From CAWAVN01 sp963844315 (lineage in GTDB: Bacteria > Planctomycetota > Planctomycetia > Planctomycetales > Planctomycetaceae), in contig CAWJOC010000023.1 of the NCBI GenBank assembly GCA_963844315.1, forward strand, positions 248,001-312,000: a stretch of 64,000 nucleotides of DNA, given 5' to 3'. Below are positions 18,247-28,634 of this stretch, one piece after another. Made by a program: the position numbers and the translations under genes. The notes below the pieces were generated by a model that was not told the origin of the DNA, ran no database searches, and saw only the letters and a program-made list of their open reading frames with translations. Numbering within the stretch: the stretch's first letter is position 1; the number at the start of each line of letters is the position of its first letter.

Positions 18247-18744
18247 ATGCAACACGTCAGGGCACGCAACTTGAAAGTTTTGGCCATCGCGGCAGGATTT
18301 CTACTTTGGAGCACATCGGCGAGTTTCGCCCAGTGCATGTCCGGTGGCAGCGGGCAAGGAATGGCCTCTGCCGGAACGGGCATGACGGGCGGACCTCGAA
18401 TGATGGGGACGACAGGCACGGCCAGCGGCGGGGCAAGCATGATGAACCTGCAACAAGCCGTGCAGATGGCTCAAATGGTCCAGCAAATGCGAAGCATGCA
18501 ACTGGAACGCACGCGGATGTTCCAAGCCCAACGAATCCAACAAGCCGCAAGGCAAGGGCGAAACCGGCGCACTGCAAATCGGCAAGCCGCCAATTCTCAA
18601 GGCAATGCCAATGCCGAACAATTGGCAGCCAACACTCCGCTGGGTAGCCAGCAGAATCTCAAAGCGAATGCGGAAACCTCGCCTCAAACCGCGACCGGGC
18701 GGACGTCCAGAAACCGCCGCTCCGCGGCCATTCGCTCGAATTGA
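18247..18744 (+). CDS. Secreted Met/Gln-rich hypothetical protein
   Basis: 165 residues starting at ATG 18247, chosen because GGGAG lies just upstream and because it gives a clean signal peptide (VLAIAAGFLLWSTSASFA, cleavage before QCMSGG). The mature protein begins Gly/Met-rich, then a long Gln/Met/Arg helix (LQQAVQMAQMVQQMRSMQ), then an Asn/Ala/Arg-rich tail ending RNRRSAAIRSN. No domain recognised. It is followed by a strong terminator, so it is a single-gene unit. Confidence 0.7.
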   Translation: MQHVRARNLKVLAIAAGFLLWSTSASFAQCMSGGSGQGMASAGTGMTGGPRMMGTTGTASGGASMMNLQQAVQMAQMVQQMRSMQLERTRMFQAQRIQQAARQGRNRRTANRQAANSQGNANAEQLAANTPLGSQQNLKANAETSPQTATGRTSRNRRSAAIRSN

Positions 18745-18763
18745 TCGTCCATCGTGATTGAAC

Positions 18764-18829
18764 AAAACGTGAATCGCGCTGAGTCCACTTCACCCCTTCC
18801 TCCCCGTGGCTGGCGCGATTCACGTTTTT
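18764..18829 (+). terminator. Intrinsic terminator
   Basis: A 16-bp perfect stem (AAAACGTGAATCGCGC at 18764-18779 and its complement at 18813-18828) ends in TTTTT. The loop is long (33 bases). It follows the secreted hypothetical gene by 20 bases. Confidence 0.8.
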
Positions 18830-18920
18830 ATCTCCAAGGATGTCACCCAACCTCGATTGACAGGTTGTGTGCCACACTATTGCCATTCTATCGCGCTATG
18901 AGTCTGCACGATAGAATTGA

Positions 18921-19715
18921 ATGGGACACAAATTCCCGATCAAGAGACTCGCCATGCCTCGAACGTCCTCCCAATCAAGCTCATTGCCGGGCGGGGATCG
19001 CCGGTTTGTCACAACGCGCTGGAGCCTAGTTTTAGCGGCAGGCCAAAAGGGGACGGCGGAATCGGAAACGGCTCTGGCCACGCTTTGCGAATCCTATTGG
19101 TATCCGGTGTATGCCTTTCTCCGGCGCAGGGGCTTAAAGGCGGCGGATGCGCAGGATCTCACGCAGGGGTTTTTCGCGCTGCTCTTGGAAAAGGATTACG
19201 TCCGCGCCGCCGACCGCGAACTGGGACGGTTTCGCACATTTTTGCTCACGGCGGTTTCGCGGTATCTCTCGAAGGAACGCGAACGAAACCGCGCCCAAAA
19301 GCGCGGCGGAGGAAATCCGGCGTTCTCTCTCGACTTTAATGCCGGGGAACTTCGGTATCAGTGCGAACCGGCGGATGAGTGGACCCCGGAACGTCTCTTT
19401 GAACGCCGATGGGCATTAACCGTGCTCGACCGCGTGCTGGAGCGATTGGGCCAGGACTATGCCAATCAAGGCAAGGAGGAATTGTTCTCGCACTTGAAGA
19501 TCTTTTTGACCGGGGCAAGCGGCTTGCCAAGTTATGCGGAATTGGCCGAACAACTCGATCTGTCCGAAGGAGCGGTGAAGGTCGCGGTGCATCGGCTGAG
19601 GCGCAGGTATCGGGAATTGCTCAAGGAGGAAATCGCCGGAACCGTGTTGGCGCCGGAAGACGTGGCGGATGAACTCAATTGCCTCTTGGCGGCCCTGCGC
19701 GGCGAAAATTCTTAG
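18921..19715 (+). CDS. ECF-type RNA polymerase sigma factor
   Basis: 264 residues. Region 2 is visible as ESYWYPVYAFLRRRGLKAADAQDLTQGFFALLLEK followed by RFRTFLLTAVSRYLSKERERNRAQKRGG; region 4 as LPSYAELAEQLDLSEGAVKVAVHRLRRRYRELLKEEI with a helix-turn-helix. The N-terminal DRRFVTTRWSLVLAAG is a hallmark of the large ECF group found in planctomycetes and acidobacteria, usually encoded next to a Ser/Thr kinase, as here (kinase 73 bases downstream). The start may be 18921 or ATG 18954 (MPRTSSQ). The expected model is control by the linked kinase rather than by an anti-sigma factor, since none is adjacent. Intact. Confidence 0.93.
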   Translation: MGHKFPIKRLAMPRTSSQSSSLPGGDRRFVTTRWSLVLAAGQKGTAESETALATLCESYWYPVYAFLRRRGLKAADAQDLTQGFFALLLEKDYVRAADRELGRFRTFLLTAVSRYLSKERERNRAQKRGGGNPAFSLDFNAGELRYQCEPADEWTPERLFERRWALTVLDRVLERLGQDYANQGKEELFSHLKIFLTGASGLPSYAELAEQLDLSEGAVKVAVHRLRRRYRELLKEEIAGTVLAPEDVADELNCLLAALRGENS

Positions 19716-19788
19716 AGCACGCTGTAACCTCTCGGCGAGTTTCCGTAAGAACAGGGTGAAACCGAACTTTTCCTTGTGGAGACCCGCC

Positions 19789-21670
19789 ATGACCGAACAG
19801 AACCAATGCCCCGAATGCGGGCAGACTCTGCCTGCCGATGCTCCGAACGGGCTTTGTCCCGAATGCCTGTTGAAACGCGGCTTGGAATCGGGCTATGCCT
19901 CCGAAGCGGGAGAACGCACCGTGCTAAGTTCCGGGTTCATACCGCCCGACCCCGCGGAACTCAACCCGCACTTTCCGCAACTGGAGATCGTGGCTTTGGT
20001 CGGCAAGGGCGGCATGGGGGCCGTTTATAAAGCCCGTCAGAAGCATCTCGACCGCACGGTGGCCGTCAAGATTCTGCCTCCGGAAGTCGGCAAGGATCCC
20101 GCGTTTGCCGAGCGCTTCGTCCGCGAAGCGAAGGCCCTCGGCCCATCTCAGCCATCCGAACATTGTCGCGGTCTATGACTTCGGCCAGGCAAACGGGCTG
20201 TATTACTTCATCATGGAATACATAGATGGAGCGAACCTCCGCGAAACGATCCGAGGCGGAAACCTCACGCCCCAAGCCGCGCTCGCCATCGTGCCGCAGA
20301 TTTGCGAAGCATTGCAGTTCGCTCACGATGAAGGCATCGTGCACCGGGACATCAAGCCGGAAAACATCCTGGTGGACAAGCGCGGGCGAGTGAAGATCGC
20401 CGACTTCGGCCTGGCGAAGCTCTTGGGACAAAGCGTGCCCGATGTCGCCTTGACCAACACGCAGCAAGTCATGGGCACGCTGCACTACATGGCCCCGGAG
20501 CAGATGAAGGGCGCCAAAGAGGTCGATCACCGGGCGGACATTTATTCGCTGGGAGTCGTGTTTTACGAAATGCTCACCGGGCAACTTCCCTTGGGCCGAT
20601 TCGAGCCGCCGTCAAAGCGGGTGCACTTGGATGTGCGGTTGGATGAAATCGTCCTCAGAACTTTGGAACAGGAACCGGGCCGACGGTATCAGCACGCCAG
20701 CGATGTCAAGACGGAACTGGACGGTTTGCGCGGCCTGGCTCCGGAAGCGCGGCAAAGGCTCCTGGTTCGCGAGTTTCGCACCAAGACGACGATCTTCGGT
20801 TGGCCGTTGGTGCATATTGTCTTCGGCGTTGATCCCTACACGGGCAAGGCTCGTGTGGCCAAGGGCGTTATCGCGATTGGTGATACCGCCGTGGGGTTAT
20901 TCGCCTGTGGCGGAGCGGCCTTTGGCGCGATAACGTTCGGCGGCATCGCGGCGGGATTGGTGTCCTTCGGGGGGTTGTCGCTGGGAGTTCTCTTGGCCAT
21001 CGGCGGAATGGCCGTCGGCGGTTTCGCGTGGGGTGGCTGTTCGCTGGGCGTGGTGGCACTCGGCGGGCTGGCGGTCGGGATGTACGCCTTCGGCGGCCAA
21101 GGGTATGGCCTCCACGTCTTGAGCAGCAGCGCCAAAGACGCAGAAGCCCTTCGCTTTTTTGAACCTTGGGCCTTTAACTGGACCGACTGGATGACCGGCA
21201 TGGGCATCGCATTCCCGCTGATGGGCCTGGGTTTGTATCTGGCCATCTGGGCGGCGTTTTGGTTTCAAAGGCGGGCGATGGAGCGAAAGGGGAAGGGGCC
21301 CGACGACAAATCCTCCGATGAACGGGAAAAGCTCCGTCAACAGGTCTGCCGCCCCGCGATTGGCTTGATGCTCACGGGCATTCTCGATTGGCTCGCCATT
21401 CCCTTGGTGATGCTCTATCTGATGGCGGGTGAGACCGCCCCGAAAATGACGCTGGGTCTGATCGCTTTGGGAGCGTTTCTCGCTACCGGCATCATGCTGT
21501 TTGGAGCCTTCAAGATCATGCAGTTGGAAGCTTATGGCTTCGGCATCATCGCCTGCCTGCTCGCGATGTTGATTACGCCCGGAAACGTGATCGGATTGCC
21601 GCTGGGAATCTGGGCGCTCGCCACCATGACCCGCCGCGACGTCAGGGCCGCATTCCGCCCGCCGTCTTGA
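19789..21670 (+). CDS. Zinc-ribbon Ser/Thr protein kinase, membrane C-terminus (frameshifted)
   Basis: Hanks-type kinase in an operon with the ECF sigma factor. N-terminal zinc ribbon CPECGQTLPADAPNGLCPECL (residues about 6-27), then kinase domain: glycine loop VGKGGMGAVYKAR, VAVKIL (Lys), catalytic HRDIKPENILVD, IADFGLAK, APEQ. After the kinase, about 75 residues are a hydrophobic run of GG-containing units (GGAAFGAITFGGIAAGLVSF and similar), about seven near-repeats, then classical membrane spans near PLMGLGLYLAIWAAFWF and onward to the end. A CCC at 20142-20144 is one base too long; removing one joins VREAKAL to GHLSHPNIVAVYDFG. Signals are probably sensed in the membrane part. Substrate unknown, the sigma factor is the obvious candidate. 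Confidence 0.92.
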
Positions 21671-21808
21671 TTCGCTGGCACTCCTCAATTCGCCGATTGG
21701 CAAAATTCCGCGAATTCATTTACCCTTCTAGGGATGTAGGAGTTTCGTTTCCTGACACATGATTCAACCGACAATCGATGATGAGACATCAGGTCAAGGA
21801 GAGCCTTA

Positions 21809-23775
21809 GTGAATCCCGCCGGCGTGAACGTGCAAGCCGTCTTTCAAACCGCTCAGAACCATCACCAGACCGGCCAACTCTTGGAGGCGGAACGAGCCTA
21901 CCGGCAAGTGTTGGAACTGGAAAAACGCCACCTCGGCGCCTGGCAGGGATTGGCGATGTTGCTGGAGCAGTTGGGGCGCACCCAACACGCCGCCGACGCT
22001 CGCGCGGAACTCGGATCCGCCTGGCTGGATGCGGCCCGGATTGACGAGGCCGAAGCTGCCTTTCGCCGAGCTTTGGAACTCAATGCGAAGCATGCCCACG
22101 CGCGGGCTTATTTAAGTTTGATTCTGTGGGAACGCGAACGATTGGATGAAGCCGCCTCGCTCGCTCAGGGCGTCATCGAAGAATCTCCGGATAACGCCAT
22201 CGCCTGGCAAACTTTGGGGCTGGTGGCTTCCAAACAATTCCGCCAGGACGATGCAATCCGGGCGTTTGAAAAGGCCCTTTCCATTCGCCCGGATTTGATT
22301 CTCTCGCATAACTACCTGGGCATCTGCTTCAATCAACTGGGCCGCTATGACGAGGCGCTCCATCAATATGAGGCCACGCTGAAATTGCAGCCCGGCAATC
22401 CGCATGCCCATTTCAACCGGGCCTTGGCCTGGTTGGCCGAGGGCCGGTTCCACGATGGCTGGGTGGACTACGAATGGCGGTTTCGCACCGGCCAAACCCA
22501 ACGGCCCATCATTCCCCGCCCCCAATGGGATGGCTCGCCCCTGGCTGGTCGCGGGCTAATGATCCACTCCGAGCAAGGCATGGGCGATGTGCTGCAATTC
22601 ATTCGGCTGCTGCCGTTAATTAAATGCCAAGGGGCACGCATTGTGTTCGCCTGCCAGAAGCCATTGCAAAATCTCTTAAGCCGATGCGAGGGCATTGATG
22701 AATGGTTCCCCATCGATGAACCTGCCTCCATCAATTTCGACTTCCATATCCCTTTGCTCAGCTTGCCGGGGCTACTCGGGATCAACGACGACAATTGCCC
22801 TAAAGCCGTGCCTTATGTCTATCCAGATCCCGAAAAGGTCGAACATTGGAAACCAGAGCTAGATCGGATTCCAGGATTCAAAATCGGACTAGGTTGGCAA
22901 GGCAGCACGACGTTTCGCGGCGACCAGTTACGGTCGATTCCGCTCAAATACTATGCCCCGCTCGTGAAGATTCCATCTGTCACATTAATCAGCCTGCAGA
23001 AAAGCGATGGCCTGGATCAGCTTAAAGACCTCGCACCTGAGTTCCGCATCGAGTCGCTCGACAAACTGGATGAATCGGGCGGAGCGTTTATGGATACCGC
23101 CGCTATCATCAAGCATCTGGATCTCGTCATCACCTCCGACACGGCGCTGGCCCATCTGGCGGGGCGCTGGGCCGGCCTGTTTGGGTCGCGTTATCTACCG
23201 CCTCGGATTGGCGCTGGTTCCGAAACCGCAACGATTCGCCCTGGTATCCCACCATGCGGCTGTTCCGCCAGAAAACCCTGGGCGATTGGGACGGCGTCTT
23301 CGCGGAGATGGCCCGCGAACTCGAAACGCAGCTTGCTTCGTCCGCGCCGAAACTTTTTGGACAAACCGAGGCGGCGAAACAATCAACCCCCGCCGTCCGC
23401 GCGGAAATCGCTCCAGGAGAACTGATCGACAAAATCACGATCTTGGAAATCAAGCAGGAACAAATCGTCGATGCCGGCAAACTCAGTAATGTGCGTAAGG
23501 AATGGGAAATCGTCAACGAATGCCGACTAGCCTCCATCCCTTTGCTCCCCGAACTGGAATCTCTGACCGATTCACTAAAACAGGTCAACAAGCAACTTTG
23601 GGATATAGAAGACCAAATACGCGATTGCGAACGCAACCAAGACTTCGGGGAAAACTTTATAGAACTCGCCCGCGCGGTCTATAAAACCAACGACCGCCGC
23701 TCGCAACTCAAGCGGGAGATTAACGATCTGCTAGGCTCCCAAATCGTCGAGGAAAAATCCTACGCGAGTTATTAG
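21809..23775 (+). CDS. TPR-glycosyltransferase 9-like-DUF6165 protein (frameshifted)
   Basis: About 655 residues in one frame once an indel is allowed. Residues 1-215 are TPR units (AERAYRQVLELEKRHLGAWQ, AEAAFRRALELNAKHAHARA, AIRAFEKALSIRPDLILSHN). The middle resembles the GT9/ADP-heptose-transferase Rossmann part seen in many TPR proteins (LMIHSEQGMGDVLQFIRLLP, FKIGLGWQGSTTFRGDQLRSIPL, DLVITSDTALAHLAG). The end is a DUF6165-like domain (APGELIDKITILEIKQEQI) with a helical tail. The break is a GGGG at 23161-23164 that needs one more G, restoring AHLAGALGRPVWVALST. Probably a cytoplasmic glycan or modification enzyme; no donor or acceptor can be named. Confidence 0.82.
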
Positions 23776-23791
23776 AAGTCCTAACAAAGGC

Positions 23792-23860
23792 GTGGCACAG
23801 ACATTCTTGTCTGTGCGATTTTTCTAACGTCCTCGGCGCAGACGAGAATGTCTGTACCAC
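23792..23860. repeat. Paired inverted repeat, family A (copy 1)
   Basis: Arms 23792-23816 and 23836-23860 match as inverted repeats at 22 of 25 positions; core ACAGACATTCTTGTCTGTGC. Each arm is itself an imperfect palindrome. The left arm is identical to the right arm (inverted) of the copy at 38244-38313. It sits between convergent genes. Confidence 0.92.
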
Positions 23861-23870
23861 CCATTCGGAA

Positions 23871-26800
23871 CTATTCCTTTTGGCTCGATTTCAAACTCTG
23901 CAAATAAGCCACCACATCCGCAAGCTCCGCTTCGGTGAGCGCTTGATCCAATCCATTCGGCATGAGCGACACCGTACTAGGAACGAGGCTTTCGATGTCC
24001 TTGCGGGCGATGCGCACGGGTTCGCCGAGTTGCTGCTGCACGAAAATCTCATCTCCCGTGTCGCGGACGATTAGGCCCGTCAGCGTTTGGCCTTCGCTCG
24101 TCAAGAGATTATAGGACTGATAATCCCGGACCAAAGTCGCGGAGGGAAACACGATGGACTCCAAGAGATCACTCGATGCGCGATTCGCTCCAATGGTTGT
24201 CAGGTCCGGCCCGATCCGACCGCCCACTTCATTGATGCGATGGCAGGTGGAACATTTGGACTTTTCGGAAAGAAATACGATCCTGCCGCGCTCGGCGTTG
24301 CCCGATTTGAGTTGCGGCAACAATTGATCAAGGCGGGTGAGGCGCTTTTGCTCGTCCTGCCTTAATCGTTCCAAAAGCGCATTGGCCCGGTCTCTGAGTT
24401 CTGCGGGATAGGCTTTGATGATGTCGGAAAGCTCCGGCGGCGGAACGCTCAATAGCGAACGGCTTTGTTCCATCGCCGTTAAAAAAGCCGCCCCCACTTC
24501 GGGATCCGTATTGCGTTGATAGGGCGGCAACAGGCTGCGAATTTCCACGGGTCCGGCTTGCTTTAATAACGATGCCAATCGTAGCAGTTGATCCTTGGAA
24601 AGATTCGCATTGGCGATCAGGCCGACGGCAAGCGTAAGCTCCTTCGATTCGCCGCCTTCACCAATCAGGTCAATCAGCAGTGCGAAAGCCGATTCGGTCA
24701 ACCGCCCATCCCGCCCGGAAGCCGCCTGTGTAGCGAGGACCCTTAATAAAATGCTGCGGCTGGAATCATTGCCGATTTGCTGGAGCGTTTCACGGAAGCG
24801 GTCGCTCCCGATGGCCGACACCGCCGCGATCGACTTTTGGACAAGCTCGGCATCATCGGACGACAATCCCTTTGTTAGCGGACTGACCCAACTTTCGTGC
24901 AAGGGAAGTTTATTGCCCTTGGCAATGGCGGCAAACAGGTTCTCGCGAACCGCTTGAGTTGTGCCGGGGTGATTCAAGGTCTCGCCAATCGTTTGAGCCA
25001 CCGCTGCATTGCCCGCAAACGCCAGCAATAGTTCTTGGATGTCCGTCGCCCGCGCTTTCGCGAGCGCCTCTTCGCTTAGCCATTGACCAAGTTGCCGGGC
25101 GGCGGAATTGGCCCACGGTTCACTTGCGGCATGCTGTTGATAGAGTTTCAAAACCGTCTGGCGTAGGGCATTATCTTCGGAACCTAGCAAGACCTCCACA
25201 TCATCGAGTTGCAATTGCATTGAATCCAGTTGGCTAATGACGATGAGCGACGCCCGTTTCACCGAGGGTGAGGGATGCTTCAATCCCGCCATCACTAGGT
25301 CTAGATCTCCAATCTCTATAAGTGCATAAATCAAAGCATGTTCTTCCGCCCGGTCGATTGTGCGCGATAAACTCTCCAATAAGGCGGGCATCGCGTTCGG
25401 ATTACCTAGACGGCCGAGTCGCCTTTGCCGCCTCACGGCGAATGCTAGGGGCATTATCCTTCAATAGCTCTAGTAATCTCGAAAATGAAGCAGGGTCGCT
25501 ATAGGTGGCCACGCTTCGAGTCGCCGCTTGACGGACGGAAGCATCTTTGTCGTTTAATGCTAGCCGAATGGATTTTTGGAGCTCTTCCTTTGGTTTAACG
25601 TCCTGGCCGGTCATCCGGGTTAAAGCCCAAACCGCGCCAAGCCGTTCACTGCTATCGCGCGTTTTCAGAACGCGGGTTAGCGTTGGAACAATCGTATCGG
25701 CCCGGCGGACGCATTCCACGATCGCTTTTTCCCGAACTTGAAAGCGACTGTCGTTCAAATGTCGTGCAACCTGTTCATTGTTGAGCTTCGCCCAATCAAT
25801 CGCTTCTCCCCAGGGATCGACGAGCGGCGTCATGCCTTGGCGGCGAATGCGATAGATCGCCCCTTCGATTTCCGGCTTGGCATGCTGCGAAGTGGGACAG
25901 CCTCGATAAAACCAGCCGCCGGTGTCTAGCACCAATAAACTTCCATCCGCATCTTCCAAAACATCCGTGGGATGAAAGTCGCGGGAATCGCTCGATAAAA
26001 ACTCGCGCTGCAATGCGCGGAAGGTCGAACCTTCACGGGCCAGTTCCAACCGGACCACCTTCCCACTATTAAAGAACGTGGCGAAATAGTTGTCGCGAAA
26101 ATGATGATCGAGAACTCCGCTCTTATAGCGCATGGTCCCTGAAACGGCAACGTGCCCAAACCGATGCACCGGGCCTAGTAAGTCCCCCGTCGTTTTTATT
26201 TCTTTAAGGACGCGCTCGCGGTGCGGATATGCTCCTCCATAAAGCCAATGCACAAAGCAGTCCACGCGCGGTCGGGTATAAAGAATGTTGACCGTGCCTA
26301 GGATCTCTCCTTCCTCGGTAAAATCCACTTCCACGGGGTTGTCCATCCCGCCCCCGCAATGCAGGCGGATATCGGAACCATCCGGACGGCAGGAGAAAAT
26401 ATAGGAGCCTTCGCGTTTGCTGGTAATCTCTCCGGTTTGATCGCGGACCTCGTGCCCGTGATAGCCATCGCACCAATAAAGCCGACCATCGGGACCGAAA
26501 AAGCAGCCATGAATGTCGGCGGCATTTCCCGTATAGCCGAACTTGCTGACGAGTTTCTCGCGCTTGTCAGCCATGCCGTCGTCGTTCGTATCCTCTAGTT
26601 TCCAAATATAAGGCGGAGAGGCGACATATAACGCCCCCTCATGCCAGGCCCCGCCCATAGGATAAGTCATCTTGTCCGCAAAAACCGTGGAGTGATCGAA
26701 ACGGCCATCCTTGTCCGTGTCTTCCAGAAGCAGAATCGAATTGGGCAGCTTTTCCTCAAGTTCCTGGGCGTCAAGTTCACGCCCGCGTTGTTGCAAACGT

Positions 26801-28412
26801 ACAACCGACCTCGGTCATCAAAACACGCCATCATCGGATGCGACACAAGCGGCGGCCCTGCGGCGAGTTCGACTTCATAACCTTCCGGAACGTGGAATTT
26901 GGGAACGACAAAATCCTCAGGCAGTGAAGGCGGCTCTTTAGGCGGGAGCGTTTTTATCGCTTCCGTTGCCTCCGCTAAGAGCCGGGCCTGAGAGCTTCCG
27001 CCTTTCCAAAGATTATATTTTGGCTCGGCGTAGCGGTTATAAAATTCGTCTAGTTGTGCCTTTAGTTCGCCGAGCTTTGTGCTTTGTTGAGGATGATTCA
27101 CGAGATTCGTAAATTCTTCGGGATCTGTTTTCAAATTGTAGAGTTCATGCGGACCATTGGGATGGCGGTGGATGTATTTCCATTCCTCCGTGCGGATCGA
27201 GCGGAGATGCTCAAATTCAAAGAAGATCTTATTATCCCACCGCTTCAAACTTTCGCCTGCTAGCACTTTGGAAAAATCCCGTCCTGGCGAAATGGGTTTC
27301 GCCGGCAACTTGTCGGTGAGTCCGAGATAACTCAATAGGGTGGGCAAAAAGTCATAGTTCGTCACCATGATGTCCGGCCTTTGATTGGCCGGGATATGTT
27401 TCGGATGACGCCAGATCATGGGGATTTGCATCATGCCGTCGCGGGCGGTGACGGGCCGGGTGTGATCGCCCATCCCAAAGAACCCGCCGTGGCCGCCCAC
27501 CCAGCCCTGATCGGCCACAAAGATGACAATCGTGTTCTCATCGATCTGATTTTGTTTTAGTGTTTCCATCACGCGACCTACACCGTCATCCACTCCGCTG
27601 ACTTCGGTCGCCACGCGGCGGATGGATGTGGGGTTATTGATAAAGTCCCGGTTCGCATGCTGCCAGGGATGGACCGGTTCGCGGGGGAAGGATGGCAAAT
27701 CTTTATCGGCATAGTATTTCGCATGGCCGTTCTGACCTTCATTGAGAAGTAGCCGGCCCAACGAATAGGGACCGTTATAGGCCAGAAACAAGAAGAACGG
27801 CTGGTCTTTATTCGCTTGCTGGTTGATATAGTTCACGGCATGGTCGGTCCAAAACTCCGTCAGATACTTAGGTTCCTGGCGGATTTTTCCGTTTTCGATA
27901 ATCTCTGCGTTATAGAACGTGGACGTGGCTCCGTGCGGCATGGTGATCCAATAATCGTCGAAGCCTTCCTGCGGTTTGAGGTTATCGCCCAAATGCCATT
28001 TGCCGACTAGACCAGAGGCATAGCCTGCATTTTTGAGGATTTCCGGCAGCGAAGTAAATTCATCAAGCGTCGAGCGGGCTTCGGGACCGACTTGCAGGCC
28101 GCCTGCGGTCAGGTAGGAGTGCACGCCATGCTGCGAGGGAATTAGCGCCGTTAAAAACGTGGCTCTGGTGGGAGAGCACACGGGATTCGAGGCAAACGCC
28201 CGCGTAAACAGCGTGCCCTCGGCGGCCAGGCGGTCGATGTGGGGCGTTCGAATATCGGGATTGCCGTAACAACCCAGCGTCCATGCGCCGTGGTTGTCGG
28301 TCATAATGAGCACGACATTCGGACGTTCCGCAGCCGCCATCGCGGAGCAAAGCAATAGGGAAATCAGACATAACCAGGCAGAGGCCTTTGGATTTGAATT
28401 GCAGCGAGTCAT
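23871..28412 (-). CDS. Sulfatase-PVC propeller-HEAT-cytochrome c fusion (2 frameshifts)
   Basis: About 1510 residues. Signal peptide (ASAWLCLISLLLCSAMAAA), then an alkaline-phosphatase-fold sulfatase: NVVLIMTDNHGAWTLG, catalytic site NPVCSPTRATFLT (formylglycine Cys), GKWHLGD, ENTIVIFVADQGW, EWKYIHRHPNGPHELYN. After LAQLDEFYNRYAEP-like end the same frame continues, without stop, into the PVC-type N-terminus (FVVPKFHVPEGYEVELAAGP, ACFDDRGRLYVCNNAG), a beta-propeller (NSILLLEDTDKDGRFD, YHGHEVRD, TGGWFYRGCP), HEAT repeats and a cytochrome c domain with heme motif KCSTCHRI and distal Met in SLMPNGL. Indels near 26773 and 25419 split it. Two independent exported enzymes would normally be separate genes, so the fusion is unusual. 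Expected location: periplasm, in sulfated polysaccharide breakdown. Confidence 0.85.
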
Positions 28413-28634
28413 AAGTGTCGGCTCCTCCCAAGGAAGAAAATGGGTTCTCGCTAGAATACCGAAATCCGCTGCCGCTCACACCTCTCGCTGGAAAACACAG
28501 GCTCATAAATGCGAATGTGCGTTCAGCATTTTGAGTCAGGGGCATCAGCAGATCTCCGCCGTCGCGGTTGTAGTTTAGCGTTCATAGGCTACGATTAAGG
28601 AGGAGTTCACAATTCTTCTAATTTGGAACAATTC

